The notes under the pieces are model-generated. The model was not told the DNA's origin. It did no database searches and was given only the letters and a program-made list of their open reading frames with translations. DNA of 64,000 nucleotides from the NCBI RefSeq assembly GCF_011045195.1, contig NZ_CP049199.1:3889501-3953500 (forward strand), given 5' to 3'. Positions 19,040-26,779 of the stretch are shown piece after piece (position 1 is the stretch's first letter; each line of letters begins with the position of its first letter). Source of the DNA: Caulobacter soli. GTDB taxonomy: Bacteria; Pseudomonadota; Alphaproteobacteria; Caulobacterales; Caulobacteraceae. The translations under genes and the position numbers were made by a program.

Positions 19040-20515
19040 ATGACCTCCCTGGCCGAGCTTTGCGCGCAGACCCTCGCCATCGACCCGTCGCGCCCCGCGA
19101 TCGAATTCGACGGGACGTGGCATGACTGGGGCGCCGTGCAGGCGCTGGCCCAGGATATCCGGCGCAAACTCTCCGAGAGCGGAGCCGGCGCGCGCGGGTC
19201 GGTGATCTTCGCGCCGCGCAACAGGCCTTCCGCCCTCGCCGCCTTGCTGGCCATGCTGGCCGACGGGCGCGGCGTACGGATGATCTACGCCTTCCAGTCG
19301 CCCGCAGCGATCGCCGCCGCCATCGACCGGCTGGACGCTTCGGTGGCCGTGCTCGCCGAGGAGGACTTCACACCCGAGGTCCGCGCGGTGCTGGCGGCCA
19401 AGGGCATGGCCGGCGTTGGCCTGGGCGACATGACCGCGCGCGCGATGCCTGGCCTCGAACAGGGAACGCCGCGCCCCGAACCGACCGACGCGCCGCAGGT
19501 CGAGATCCTGACCAGCGGCACCACCGGCCCGCCCAAGCCATTCCCGATCCCCCACAGCGTCATCGCCGGCTTCGTCCAGAACCAGGGCGTGACGATGATC
19601 GACGATCCGGACGAGCCGCCGTTCCTGATGTCGTTCCCGATCGGCAACATCTCGGGCGTCTACAGCGTCGCGGCCTCGCTGCTGCGGGGCAAACGCGTGG
19701 TGCTGCTGGACCGGTTCACGGTGCAGGCGTGGCGCGACTTCGTGGTGTGCTATCGCCCCAAGGCCGGGGGCGCGCCGCCGGCGGCGGTGGCCATGATCCT
19801 GGACGCCGACGTGCCGGCCGAAGACCTGTCGTCGCTGAAATTCTTCAGCACCGGCGCGGCGCCGCTGGACCCGACTGTGCAGCGGCGGTTCGAGGACAAG
19901 TACGGCATCCCGATCCTGCTGTCGTACGGCGCCACCGAGTTCGGCGGGCCGGTGGTGGCGATGACGCCGCAGCTGCGCGCGGAGTGGGGCGACGCCAAGT
20001 TCGGCAGCGTCGGCCGGGCCATGGCGGGCGTGCACCTGCGGGTGCGCGATCCGGTCACCGACGAAATCCTGCCGCCGGGCCAGGAGGGTATCCTGGAACT
20101 GGTCTCGCCGCGCATGGGGCAGGACTGGATCCGCACCTCCGACATCGCGGTGATCGACGCCGACGGCTTCCTGTTCCATCGCGGCCGGGCCGACGGGGCG
20201 ATCATGCGGGGCGGGTTCAAGGTGCTGCCCGAGACGATCGAGCGCGCGCTGCTGCTGCATCCGGCGATCTCTGCGGTCGGGGTGGTCGGCGTGGCCGATC
20301 CCCGGGTGTCGCAGGTGCCCGGCGCGGCGGTCGAGCTGAAGCCCGGCGAGGCCCAGCCAGAGGTCGCCGACCTGGAGGCTCACCTGCGCCTGCACCTGCC
20401 CTCGACCCACATTCCGGTCCACTGGCGCTTCGTCGCGACCCTGCCCAAGAACCCGTCGTTCAAGATCGACCGGCCGGGGCTGAAGCGATTGTTCGAGACC
20501 GAGCCGGCCCGCTGA
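19040..20515 (+). CDS. AMP-forming acyl-CoA synthetase/ligase (class I adenylate-forming enzyme)
   Basis: 491 residues from ATG at 19040. The P-loop motif LTSGTTGPPKP, the A5-type motif LSYGATEFGGP and the hinge region GFLFHRGRADGAIMRGGFKVLPETIE are visible. The A10 lysine lies in LPKNPSFKID. It activates a carboxylic acid to acyl-AMP and then acyl-CoA. It is rather short at the N-terminus for long-chain FadD, which suggests a small, aromatic or alicyclic acid. It lies 60 bp after the LysR gene and 91 bp before a second ligase. The substrate cannot be assigned. Confidence 0.88.
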   Translation: MTSLAELCAQTLAIDPSRPAIEFDGTWHDWGAVQALAQDIRRKLSESGAGARGSVIFAPRNRPSALAALLAMLADGRGVRMIYAFQSPAAIAAAIDRLDASVAVLAEEDFTPEVRAVLAAKGMAGVGLGDMTARAMPGLEQGTPRPEPTDAPQVEILTSGTTGPPKPFPIPHSVIAGFVQNQGVTMIDDPDEPPFLMSFPIGNISGVYSVAASLLRGKRVVLLDRFTVQAWRDFVVCYRPKAGGAPPAAVAMILDADVPAEDLSSLKFFSTGAAPLDPTVQRRFEDKYGIPILLSYGATEFGGPVVAMTPQLRAEWGDAKFGSVGRAMAGVHLRVRDPVTDEILPPGQEGILELVSPRMGQDWIRTSDIAVIDADGFLFHRGRADGAIMRGGFKVLPETIERALLLHPAISAVGVVGVADPRVSQVPGAAVELKPGEAQPEVADLEAHLRLHLPSTHIPVHWRFVATLPKNPSFKIDRPGLKRLFETEPAR

Positions 20516-20606
20516 TCGCCCGGGCGCTCGATTGGGCGCGTCGATTGCCCCTGTCCGCGCCGACGGCCTAAATCCCGCCGACGATGGACCTGGCAAGAGA
20601 ACCCTC

Positions 20607-22217
20607 ATGACGCAGGCGGATGACGCGACACGCACGACCCCGACCGGGTGGCGCATTCGCTGGAACGCCGCCCTGGCCGACCAGGCCTATGCCGACGGCT
20701 GGTGGCGGCCCGAGACCTGCGCCGACGCCCTGAACCGCGCGGCGGCCGAAACGCCCGATCGCATCCTGGTGGTCGACGATGTGGCTAGCCTCAGCGCCGC
20801 CGAGCTTCACGACCAGGCTAGCCGGCTGGCGCGCGCCATGCTGGTCCGCTTCCAGCCCGGCAGCGTCGTGTCGTTCATGCTGCCCAACTGGCGCGAGGCG
20901 GCGGTGATCTACATGGCCGCCACCCTGGCCGGCATGGTCGCCCACCCGATCCTGCCGTCGCTGCGCGATCACGACCTGCGCTTCATGCTGGCCGACATCA
21001 AGAGCCGGATGATCTTCGTGCCGGGCACGTTCCGCAATCACGACTACGCGGCCATGCTGGCCCGGGTGACCGAGGTGCTGGAAACCCCGCCCGAAGTGGT
21101 CGTCGTGCGCGGCGAGGCGGGCGGCCACACCGCTTTCGCCGACCTACTGGCCGAGACCACGACGGCGGACGTGCCGCCCCTGAACGCCGACGACGTCCGC
21201 ATGGTGATGTACACCAGCGGCACCACCGGCCGCCCCAAGGGGGTGATGCACACCCACAACTCACTGAACGCCCTGATCCGCCAGATCGGCCGCCATTGGC
21301 TGGTCGAGCCCGGCGACCGCTTCCTGGTCCCCTCGCCCATCAGCCACATCGGCGGCTCGATCTACGCGTTCGAGACCCCGCTGATGCTGGGCGCGACGGC
21401 GATCCTGATGGAGGCCTGGGAGCCCGACGCGGCGGTGGCGATCATGGTCCGCGAGGGCTGCACCCACATGGCCGGGGCCACGCCGTTCCTGCAGCATCTG
21501 CTGGCCTCGGCGCGGAAGGCGGGCACCCGCCTGCCCGACCTGAAGCTGTTCATCTGCGGCGGCGCCTCGGTGCCGCCGGCCCTGATCCGCGAGGCCGCCG
21601 GCTATTTCGAGAAAGCGGTCGTCAGCCGCGTCTACGGCTCGACCGAGGTTCCGGTCACCACCGTGGGCGTCATCGATCGCGGCGACCTGGACCACGCCGC
21701 CGACACCGACGGCCGTCCCGGCATCGCCGGCGTCAGGATCGCCGACGACGGCGAGATCCGGGCGCGCGGTCCGCAGATGCTGGTCGGCTATGTCCACGCC
21801 GAGGACGAGGCCAGCGCCTTCGACGAGGACGGCTACTACCGCACCGGCGACCAGGGGCGGCTGGTGGACGGCGACCATGTGGTGGTCACAGGCCGGATCA
21901 AGGACCTGATCATCCGCAATGGCGAGAACATCTCGCCCAAGGAGATCGAGGACCTGCTGATCGGCCATCCCGGCGTCGCCGAGATCGCCATCGTCGGCGT
22001 TCCCGACGCCCGAACCGGGGAACGGGCCGTGGCCGTGATCGTGCCGCGCGACGGCGCGAGCCCCGACGTGCCCAGCCTGGCCGAGTTCCTGGCCGGGTTC
22101 GGCGTGGCGCGGTTCAAGTATCCCGAGGCCGTGGCGCTGTGGGAGGCGTTGCCGAAGAACGACGCCGGGAAGGTGCTGAAGCAGGGCATCCGGGCGACGC
22201 TGACGGCGGGCGGCTAG
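20607..22217 (+). CDS. Acyl-CoA synthetase (FadD/cyclohexanecarboxylate-CoA ligase-like)
   Basis: 536 residues from ATG at 20607. Motifs: MYTSGTTGRPKGVMHTHNS (A3), RVYGSTEVP (A5), YYRTGDQGRLVDGDHVVVTGRIKDLIIRNGENISPKEIE (A7/A8) and LPKNDAGKVLK with the catalytic lysine (A10). The N-terminus WRIRWNAALADQAYADGWWRPETCADAL resembles ligases acting on cyclohexanecarboxylate or other alicyclic/medium-chain acids; that is an inference. It probably shares a transcript with the preceding ligase. It could supply CoA-activated substrates to the SDR and acyl-CoA dehydrogenase genes in the window. Confidence 0.88.
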   Translation: MTQADDATRTTPTGWRIRWNAALADQAYADGWWRPETCADALNRAAAETPDRILVVDDVASLSAAELHDQASRLARAMLVRFQPGSVVSFMLPNWREAAVIYMAATLAGMVAHPILPSLRDHDLRFMLADIKSRMIFVPGTFRNHDYAAMLARVTEVLETPPEVVVVRGEAGGHTAFADLLAETTTADVPPLNADDVRMVMYTSGTTGRPKGVMHTHNSLNALIRQIGRHWLVEPGDRFLVPSPISHIGGSIYAFETPLMLGATAILMEAWEPDAAVAIMVREGCTHMAGATPFLQHLLASARKAGTRLPDLKLFICGGASVPPALIREAAGYFEKAVVSRVYGSTEVPVTTVGVIDRGDLDHAADTDGRPGIAGVRIADDGEIRARGPQMLVGYVHAEDEASAFDEDGYYRTGDQGRLVDGDHVVVTGRIKDLIIRNGENISPKEIEDLLIGHPGVAEIAIVGVPDARTGERAVAVIVPRDGASPDVPSLAEFLAGFGVARFKYPEAVALWEALPKNDAGKVLKQGIRATLTAGG

Positions 22218-22221
22218 CGCG

Positions 22222-22354
22222 CCCCTTCTCCCCTTGCGGGAGAAGGTGTCAGCGAAGCTGACGGATGAGGGGTCGAAAACCCCATCCGGCAAGCGCGGAG
22301 AGACCCCTCACCCGACCCGCTACGCGGGCCACCCTCTCCCGCAAGGGGAGAGGG
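22222..22354. repeat. Composite intergenic inverted repeat (second copy)
   Basis: Outer arms at about 22222-22272 and 22304-22354 (CCCCTTCTCCCCTTGCGGG... and its complement) can fold into a long hairpin, and each arm contains a smaller palindrome. Architecture matches the repeat at 6880-7012. It separates a plus-strand ligase gene from the convergent SDR. Confidence 0.75.
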
Positions 22355-22366
22355 ATCATTGTCCAG

Positions 22367-23275
22367 CTAGCCCTTCGTCATCCCGAAGCTGTAACCGATG
22401 TGTTCGGCATGCCCGTTCGGCACCGGCTCGAAGACGATCGAGTCCTTGCGATCGCCAATCTCGCCCATCCGCTCAGCCACCTCGTCGATCGTCCAGGACG
22501 GCTGGTAGACCCCTTTGGTCTCGGCGACATAGGCCTTGGCCACGCGGCCGGCGATGGAGACCAGCAGTTCGCCGGTGATCGAGCAATCCTCGTGGGCCAG
22601 CCAGGCCACCGACGGGGCCACCAGGTCAGGCTCCATCGGCGGATAGACCGAGGTGTCGCGGCCCTCGGCCATGCGGGTCACGGCCGCCGGTACGATGGCG
22701 TTGCTCTTGACCCCGAACTCGGCGCCCTCGATGGCGGCCACATGCGACAGGCCGAACGCACCGGCCTTGGAGACCGAATAATTGGCCTGGTTGCGGCTGC
22801 CATAGAGGCCGCCGATCGACGAGGTCAGCACGATGCGGCCATAGCCGGCGTCGCACATCAGGGCATAGGCCGGGCGCACCACGTGAAAGGCGCCGCGCAG
22901 GTGGACGTCCAGCACGGAGTCGAAGTCTTCCTGCGACATCTCCTTCAGCGGCGCGCCGCGCACGTTGCCGGCGTTGTGGATCAGGATGTCGACCTTGCCC
23001 CAGGTGTCGATCGCCTTCTGGACGATGGCCGCTCCGCCCTCGGGCGTGGCCACCGAGTCGGTCGAGGCGATGGCCTCGCCGCCGGCCGCCTTGATCTCCT
23101 GGACTACTTCCTCGGCCACGCCGATGTCGGCGTCGCCGCCCTTCATGCTGGCGCCGGGATCATTGACCACGACCTTGGCGCCCTTGGCTGCCAGCAGCAG
23201 GGCGTAGGCCCGGCCCAGCCCCCGGCCCGCGCCGGTGATGACGGCGACGCGGCCGTCGAACCTGAGTTCAGTCAT
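22367..23275 (-). CDS. SDR, multifunctional-enzyme-2-like (3R)-hydroxyacyl-CoA dehydrogenase
   Basis: 302 residues. The N-terminus RFDGRVAVITGAGRGLGRAYALLLAAKGAKVVVNDPG closely resembles the dehydrogenase domain of peroxisomal MFE-2/17beta-HSD4. NADH-binding TGAGRGLG, NAG, and the active-site set SSIGGLYGS...YSVSKA are intact. The C-terminal 60 residues (VAETKGVYQPSWTIDEVAERMGEI) are longer than in minimal SDRs and are also MFE-2-like. Expected reaction: NAD-dependent oxidation of a (3R)-hydroxyacyl-CoA during side-chain or ring beta-oxidation. It is divergent from another SDR; a partial TetR-type half-site sits 16 bp upstream. Confidence 0.88.
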   Translation of the reverse strand: MTELRFDGRVAVITGAGRGLGRAYALLLAAKGAKVVVNDPGASMKGGDADIGVAEEVVQEIKAAGGEAIASTDSVATPEGGAAIVQKAIDTWGKVDILIHNAGNVRGAPLKEMSQEDFDSVLDVHLRGAFHVVRPAYALMCDAGYGRIVLTSSIGGLYGSRNQANYSVSKAGAFGLSHVAAIEGAEFGVKSNAIVPAAVTRMAEGRDTSVYPPMEPDLVAPSVAWLAHEDCSITGELLVSIAGRVAKAYVAETKGVYQPSWTIDEVAERMGEIGDRKDSIVFEPVPNGHAEHIGYSFGMTKG

Positions 23276-23290
23276 GGGAACATCCTTCGC

Positions 23291-23306
23291 CTGGATCAGC
23301 GTTCAG
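23291..23306. promoter_or_regulatory. Possible degenerate copy of the GCTGAACA-NN-YGTTCAGC operator
   Basis: CTGGATCAGCGTTCAG keeps the full right half-site (CGTTCAG) but only part of the left half. It lies 16 bp upstream of the SDR start at 23275. Weak match, listed because stronger copies occur at 28383, 30845 and 58275. Confidence 0.25.
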
Positions 23307-23456
23307 ACGGCCGTATCACGCCGCAAATCGCGCGAGGATCGGCGCGGGCGACATTTCGATGCGGCGATGAATGCGCCGGTCCGGCGGGCGATGATTGACA
23401 CCATCGTCGAAAAGCGGCGCACCAGGAAGGACATCAAGCCGAAGGGACAGTCGACC

Positions 23457-24239
23457 ATGCAGGTAGCCATCATCACCGGCGCGGGAAGCGGCATCGGCCT
23501 GGGCACGGCCAAGATGCTGTACGACGCGGGCATGGCCATCGTCGGCGTGGGCCGCGACGAGGGCAAGCTCGCGACCCTGGCCTCGACCATCAACGACCCC
23601 GAGCGCTTGGCCACCCTGTCGGTCGACGTCACCGCCGACGACGCGCCCAAGAAGATCGTCGACCTGGCGCTGGAGCGCTTCGGCAAGATCGACTTCCTGA
23701 TCAACAACGCCGGCGCCGGCAGCCCCAAGCCGCTGCACGAGACCGACGACGCCCTGCTGGACAGCTTCCTGGACGTGATGCTGCGCGCGCCGTTCCGGCT
23801 GTGCCGCGAGGCGATCGGCCACATGGGTCCCGGCTGCGGCATCGTCAACGTGACCTCGACCTACGCCGTGATCGGCGGGCGGCGCGGCGGGGCCTATTCG
23901 GCGGCCAAGGGCGGCCTGACCTCGCTGACCGAGCACATCGCCTGCGACTATGGTCCGAAGGGCATCCGCGCCAACTGCGTGGCGCCGGGCGTGACCATGA
24001 CCGACATGGTCCGTCACCGCTTCGACGACGAGATGTTCAAGCGCGTGAACGTCGAGACCACGCCCTTCCCCCGCCTGGGCGAGGTCGAGGACATCGCCAG
24101 CACCATCGCCTTCCTGTGCTCGCCGGGCGCGGGCTTCATCAACGGCCAGACCATCGTGGTCGACGGCGGCTGGACCACGACCAAGTACATGTCGGATCGC
24201 GCGCTGCGGACGACGTGGGTGGAGCCTGGCGAGGCGTAG
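23457..24239 (+). CDS. Short-chain dehydrogenase/reductase
   Basis: 260 residues from ATG at 23457; the longer open frame upstream reaches into the divergent promoter and lacks SDR features. TGAGSGIGLG binds the nucleotide, NNAGAG is present and the active site is TSTYAVIGGRRGGAYSAAKGG. The C-terminal substrate loop reads NCVAPGVTMTDMVRHRFDDEMFKRV, then GQTIVVDGGW. Classical FabG-like SDR, presumably NAD(P)-dependent oxidation or reduction of an alcohol or ketone in catabolism. Substrate unknown. A 14-bp hairpin (24252-24283) terminates it. Confidence 0.87.
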   Translation: MQVAIITGAGSGIGLGTAKMLYDAGMAIVGVGRDEGKLATLASTINDPERLATLSVDVTADDAPKKIVDLALERFGKIDFLINNAGAGSPKPLHETDDALLDSFLDVMLRAPFRLCREAIGHMGPGCGIVNVTSTYAVIGGRRGGAYSAAKGGLTSLTEHIACDYGPKGIRANCVAPGVTMTDMVRHRFDDEMFKRVNVETTPFPRLGEVEDIASTIAFLCSPGAGFINGQTIVVDGGWTTTKYMSDRALRTTWVEPGEA

Positions 24240-24251
24240 GCCTCTTAAAAT

Positions 24252-24283
24252 CCGCTCATCCCGGCGAATGCCGGGATGAGCGG
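24252..24283. terminator. Perfect 14-bp stem hairpin between convergent genes
   Basis: CCGCTCATCCCGGC (24252-24265), loop GAAT, then the exact complement (24270-24283). No clear T-run follows on either strand, so it is a terminator-like or REP element. A relative with the core CCGGCGAAGGCCGG is at 41682-41711. Confidence 0.6.
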
Positions 24284-24289
24284 GGAGAA

Positions 24290-24751
24290 TTAGGAATCCG
24301 GGCAGCAAGCGTCCGTGCAGATCTGGCGGAGCATGGCGATCATCTCCACGCGCTTGTCCGCCGGCAGTCCGCGGCCGATCCGCGCCTCCTGCCGCGCGAA
24401 CACCGCCTGAGCCCTAGCATACAGGTCCCGCCCCTTCGACGTCAGGGACAGGGCGATGGCGCGCCCCCGCCCCGGAACACGCTCCAGCGCGCCCACCGCC
24501 GCCAACTGGTTGATCAGCGGCACCAGATTGGCGGGCTTGGCGCGTTGGGCGCGGCTGATCGCGCTTTGCGTACAACCCGGATTGGCCCCGATCAGCATGA
24601 TCAGCGACGCTTCGCTGGGATTGAGTCCGAGGGGAGCCAGTTCGCCGGCCAGGGCCGACATCACCGCCACCGACGTCCGCCGCAGCTGAAACCCCAGCAT
24701 GGCTTCGAAGGGATCGGCGAAGGGCTCGGTGTCGTCGGCGGGCTTTTTCAC
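24290..24751 (-). CDS. MarR-family transcriptional regulator
   Basis: About 153 residues from GTG at 24751 (TTG at 24790 is an alternative that would lengthen it by 13 residues). The MarR winged helix covers about residues 25-125 of the shorter form (LGFQLRRTSVAVMSALAGELAPLGLNPSEASLIMLIGANPGCTQSAISRAQRAKPANLVPLINQL), with the wing at ERVPGRGRAIALSLTSKG. It ends in an unusual CTDACCPDS tail with three cysteines, which might sense redox state. It is divergent from a secreted esterase; a 16-bp palindrome lies between them. Confidence 0.88.
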   Translation of the reverse strand: MKKPADDTEPFADPFEAMLGFQLRRTSVAVMSALAGELAPLGLNPSEASLIMLIGANPGCTQSAISRAQRAKPANLVPLINQLAAVGALERVPGRGRAIALSLTSKGRDLYARAQAVFARQEARIGRGLPADKRVEMIAMLRQICTDACCPDS

Positions 24752-24797
24752 ATCGCGTGGGTAGCTCGCTTGCGGGATCGCCGCAAGCAAAGCATAT

Positions 24798-24813
24798 TAT
24801 GTTTCATAACATA
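24798..24813. promoter_or_regulatory. Palindromic operator TATGTT-TCAT-AACATA
   Basis: Perfect 6+4+6 inverted repeat in the divergent promoter between the MarR gene (start 24751) and the esterase gene (start 24855). Size and A/T content fit a MarR-family operator. It would control both genes. Confidence 0.6.
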
Positions 24814-24854
24814 TGAGGTCGCCGATCCGAGCGGTCTCGACTTGGGAGAGACAG

Positions 24855-25961
24855 ATGCAAACCAGTTTTCGAACGCGCCTGGCGGCCGCGACCGCCGCCG
24901 CCCTTCTCCCGGGCCTCGCGCCCGCGCTGGTTCATGCACAGGAAGCTCCGATGACCAAGACCGAAGCCGGTTCGATCAAGCCTGACGGCACGGTCGTCGT
25001 TCCCGGCTTCGACCTGCCGCCATCCATCTATCTGAGCGAGGCGGCCAAGAAGGCCCTGCCCCGCACGCCGACCGATCAGGAAGCCCAGATGCGCCAGATG
25101 CTGGCCGCCGGCATGGTGCCCTCGATCCGGCCCAAGATCGGCCAGTACATGGCCCCGCAGATCGACAAGCTGAAGGCGCTGTATCCCGTCACCACTCGCG
25201 ACGCGGTGATCGACGGCGTGCCGGCGGTCTATGTCGCGCCCGTCGGCGGCGCATCCAAGGCCAACGCCAAGAAGATCCTGCTGAACCTGCCGGGCGGCGG
25301 CTTCGTCATGGGCATGGCGCCGGGCACGGGCATGGTCGAGTCGATCCCGCTGGCCAGCCTGGCCAAGGTCGAGATCGTCAGCATCACCTACCGCCAGGCG
25401 CCGGAGACGGTCTATCCGGCCGCGACCGAGGACGTAGTCAAGGTCTATCGCGAGTTGCTCAAGACCCACAGGCCGGAAGACATCGCGGTGTTCGGCTGCT
25501 CGGCGGGCGGCCTGCTGACGGCCGAGGCCATGGCGGCGTTCATCAAGGAAAAGCTGCCGCTGCCGGCGGCGATCGGCATCTTCTGCGCCTCGGCCGACGC
25601 CCGCTGGGCCGGTGACAGCCGCAGCTTCTCCCGCCCCTTCCAGGCGCTGGCCTCGCAGCCCCGCGCCCTGGGCTATTTCGAGGGCGCGAACCTTGAGGAC
25701 CCGCAGGTGTCGCCGGTGGTGTCGCCCGACCTCCTCAAGCGCTTTCCGCCGACCCTGATCATCACCGCCACCCGGGCCATGGAGATGAGCGCGGCGGTCA
25801 ACACCCATCGCGAACTGGTCAAGGCCGGGGCAACCGCCGACCTGCACGTCTGGGACGGCCTGGGCCATGCGTTCTTCTACGACCCCGCCCTGCCGGAATC
25901 GCGCGAGGCCTTCGACGTGATGACCGGCTTCTTCCAAAAGTATCTGAAGCTGGCGAAGTAG
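24855..25961 (+). CDS. Secreted alpha/beta hydrolase, hormone-sensitive-lipase (HSL) type esterase
   Basis: 368 residues from ATG at 24855 with a GGAGAG ribosome-binding site. A signal peptide (RLAAATAAALLPGLAPALVHA) predicts a periplasmic or secreted enzyme. The nucleophile elbow is G-C-S216-A-G; a C-terminal DGLGHAFFYDP supplies His. The HSL oxyanion motif, normally HGGG, is here PGGG (residues 146-149), an uncommon substitution. Likely carboxylic-ester hydrolase with unknown substrate. It is divergent from the MarR gene and followed by a strong hairpin at 25971-26008. Confidence 0.85.
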   Translation: MQTSFRTRLAAATAAALLPGLAPALVHAQEAPMTKTEAGSIKPDGTVVVPGFDLPPSIYLSEAAKKALPRTPTDQEAQMRQMLAAGMVPSIRPKIGQYMAPQIDKLKALYPVTTRDAVIDGVPAVYVAPVGGASKANAKKILLNLPGGGFVMGMAPGTGMVESIPLASLAKVEIVSITYRQAPETVYPAATEDVVKVYRELLKTHRPEDIAVFGCSAGGLLTAEAMAAFIKEKLPLPAAIGIFCASADARWAGDSRSFSRPFQALASQPRALGYFEGANLEDPQVSPVVSPDLLKRFPPTLIITATRAMEMSAAVNTHRELVKAGATADLHVWDGLGHAFFYDPALPESREAFDVMTGFFQKYLKLAK

Positions 25962-25970
25962 CTGGGGTCC

Positions 25971-26008
25971 GTCCGCCGAGGCATCGCAAGGCCGATGCCT
26001 CGGCGGAC
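25971..26008. terminator. 16-bp perfect stem hairpin downstream of the esterase gene
   Basis: GTCCGCCGAGGCATCG (25971-25986), loop CAAGGC, exact complement (25993-26008). Starts 10 bp after the stop codon. It lacks a T-run, so efficiency as an intrinsic terminator is uncertain. Confidence 0.6.
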
Positions 26009-26071
26009 GCGATTGCGGGAGCCTGGTCTTTTGGCGACCGTGGCGCCCCCGAAGCCCGCCGGAGCCGCCTG

Positions 26072-26779
26072 ATGCAGATCGTAACGCTGGAGCATGAGGG
26101 CGCGGTCCTCAAGGGCGAGCTGTTCGGCGGAGACGCCGGCTCGCCGCGTCCGGGCGTGCTGGTCATGCACAATGCTCTGGGCCTGGGCGCCCAGGTGCGC
26201 GAGGTGGCCGCCAATCTGGCCGACCTCGGCTATGTCGCCCTGGCCACCGACATGTTCGGCGCCGAACTGGACGGCGATCCGGCCAAGGCCGGCGCCTATT
26301 TCGCCGCCCTCCAGGCCCAGCCCGACCTGCTGCGCGACCGGCTCGAGGCCTGGCATGAAGCCTTCGCGAGACTGCCCCAGGTCGACGCCGAGCGGATCGC
26401 CGCGATCGGCTACTGCTTCGGCGGCTTCTGCGTGCTGGAGCTGGCGCGCAGCGGCGCGGATGTCAGGGCCGTGGTCAGCTTCCACGGTCTGCTGACCACC
26501 CAGCGCGCCGCCCAACCCGGCATGATCCGGGGTCAGGTCGCGGCCTGGTGCGGCGGGCAGGATCCGTTCGTGCCGGCCGAGCATGTCGAGGCGTTCCGCG
26601 CCGAAATGGCCGGCGCCCACGTCTCGTCCCAGATCACCGTCTTCAGCCGCGCCGCCCACGGCTTCACCGATCGCGACGCGGGCGCGCTGGGGCGGCCCGG
26701 CGTGGCGTACGAGCCGCTGGCGGATCGGGTGTCGTGGGCGGGAACCTTGGCGCTGCTGGAGGCGACGCTGACGCCCTAA
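26072..26779 (+). CDS. Dienelactone hydrolase family protein
   Basis: 235 residues, alpha/beta hydrolase with the cysteine nucleophile typical of dienelactone hydrolases: C115 in GYCFGG, D164 in GGQDPFVP and H196 in AAHGFTDR form the catalytic triad. Family members hydrolyse dienelactones from (chloro)aromatic breakdown or other small lactones/esters. No ring-cleavage dioxygenase is nearby, so the natural substrate is open. Its stop codon overlaps that of the convergent carboxylesterase by 4 bp (26776-26779). Confidence 0.9.
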   Translation: MQIVTLEHEGAVLKGELFGGDAGSPRPGVLVMHNALGLGAQVREVAANLADLGYVALATDMFGAELDGDPAKAGAYFAALQAQPDLLRDRLEAWHEAFARLPQVDAERIAAIGYCFGGFCVLELARSGADVRAVVSFHGLLTTQRAAQPGMIRGQVAAWCGGQDPFVPAEHVEAFRAEMAGAHVSSQITVFSRAAHGFTDRDAGALGRPGVAYEPLADRVSWAGTLALLEATLTP

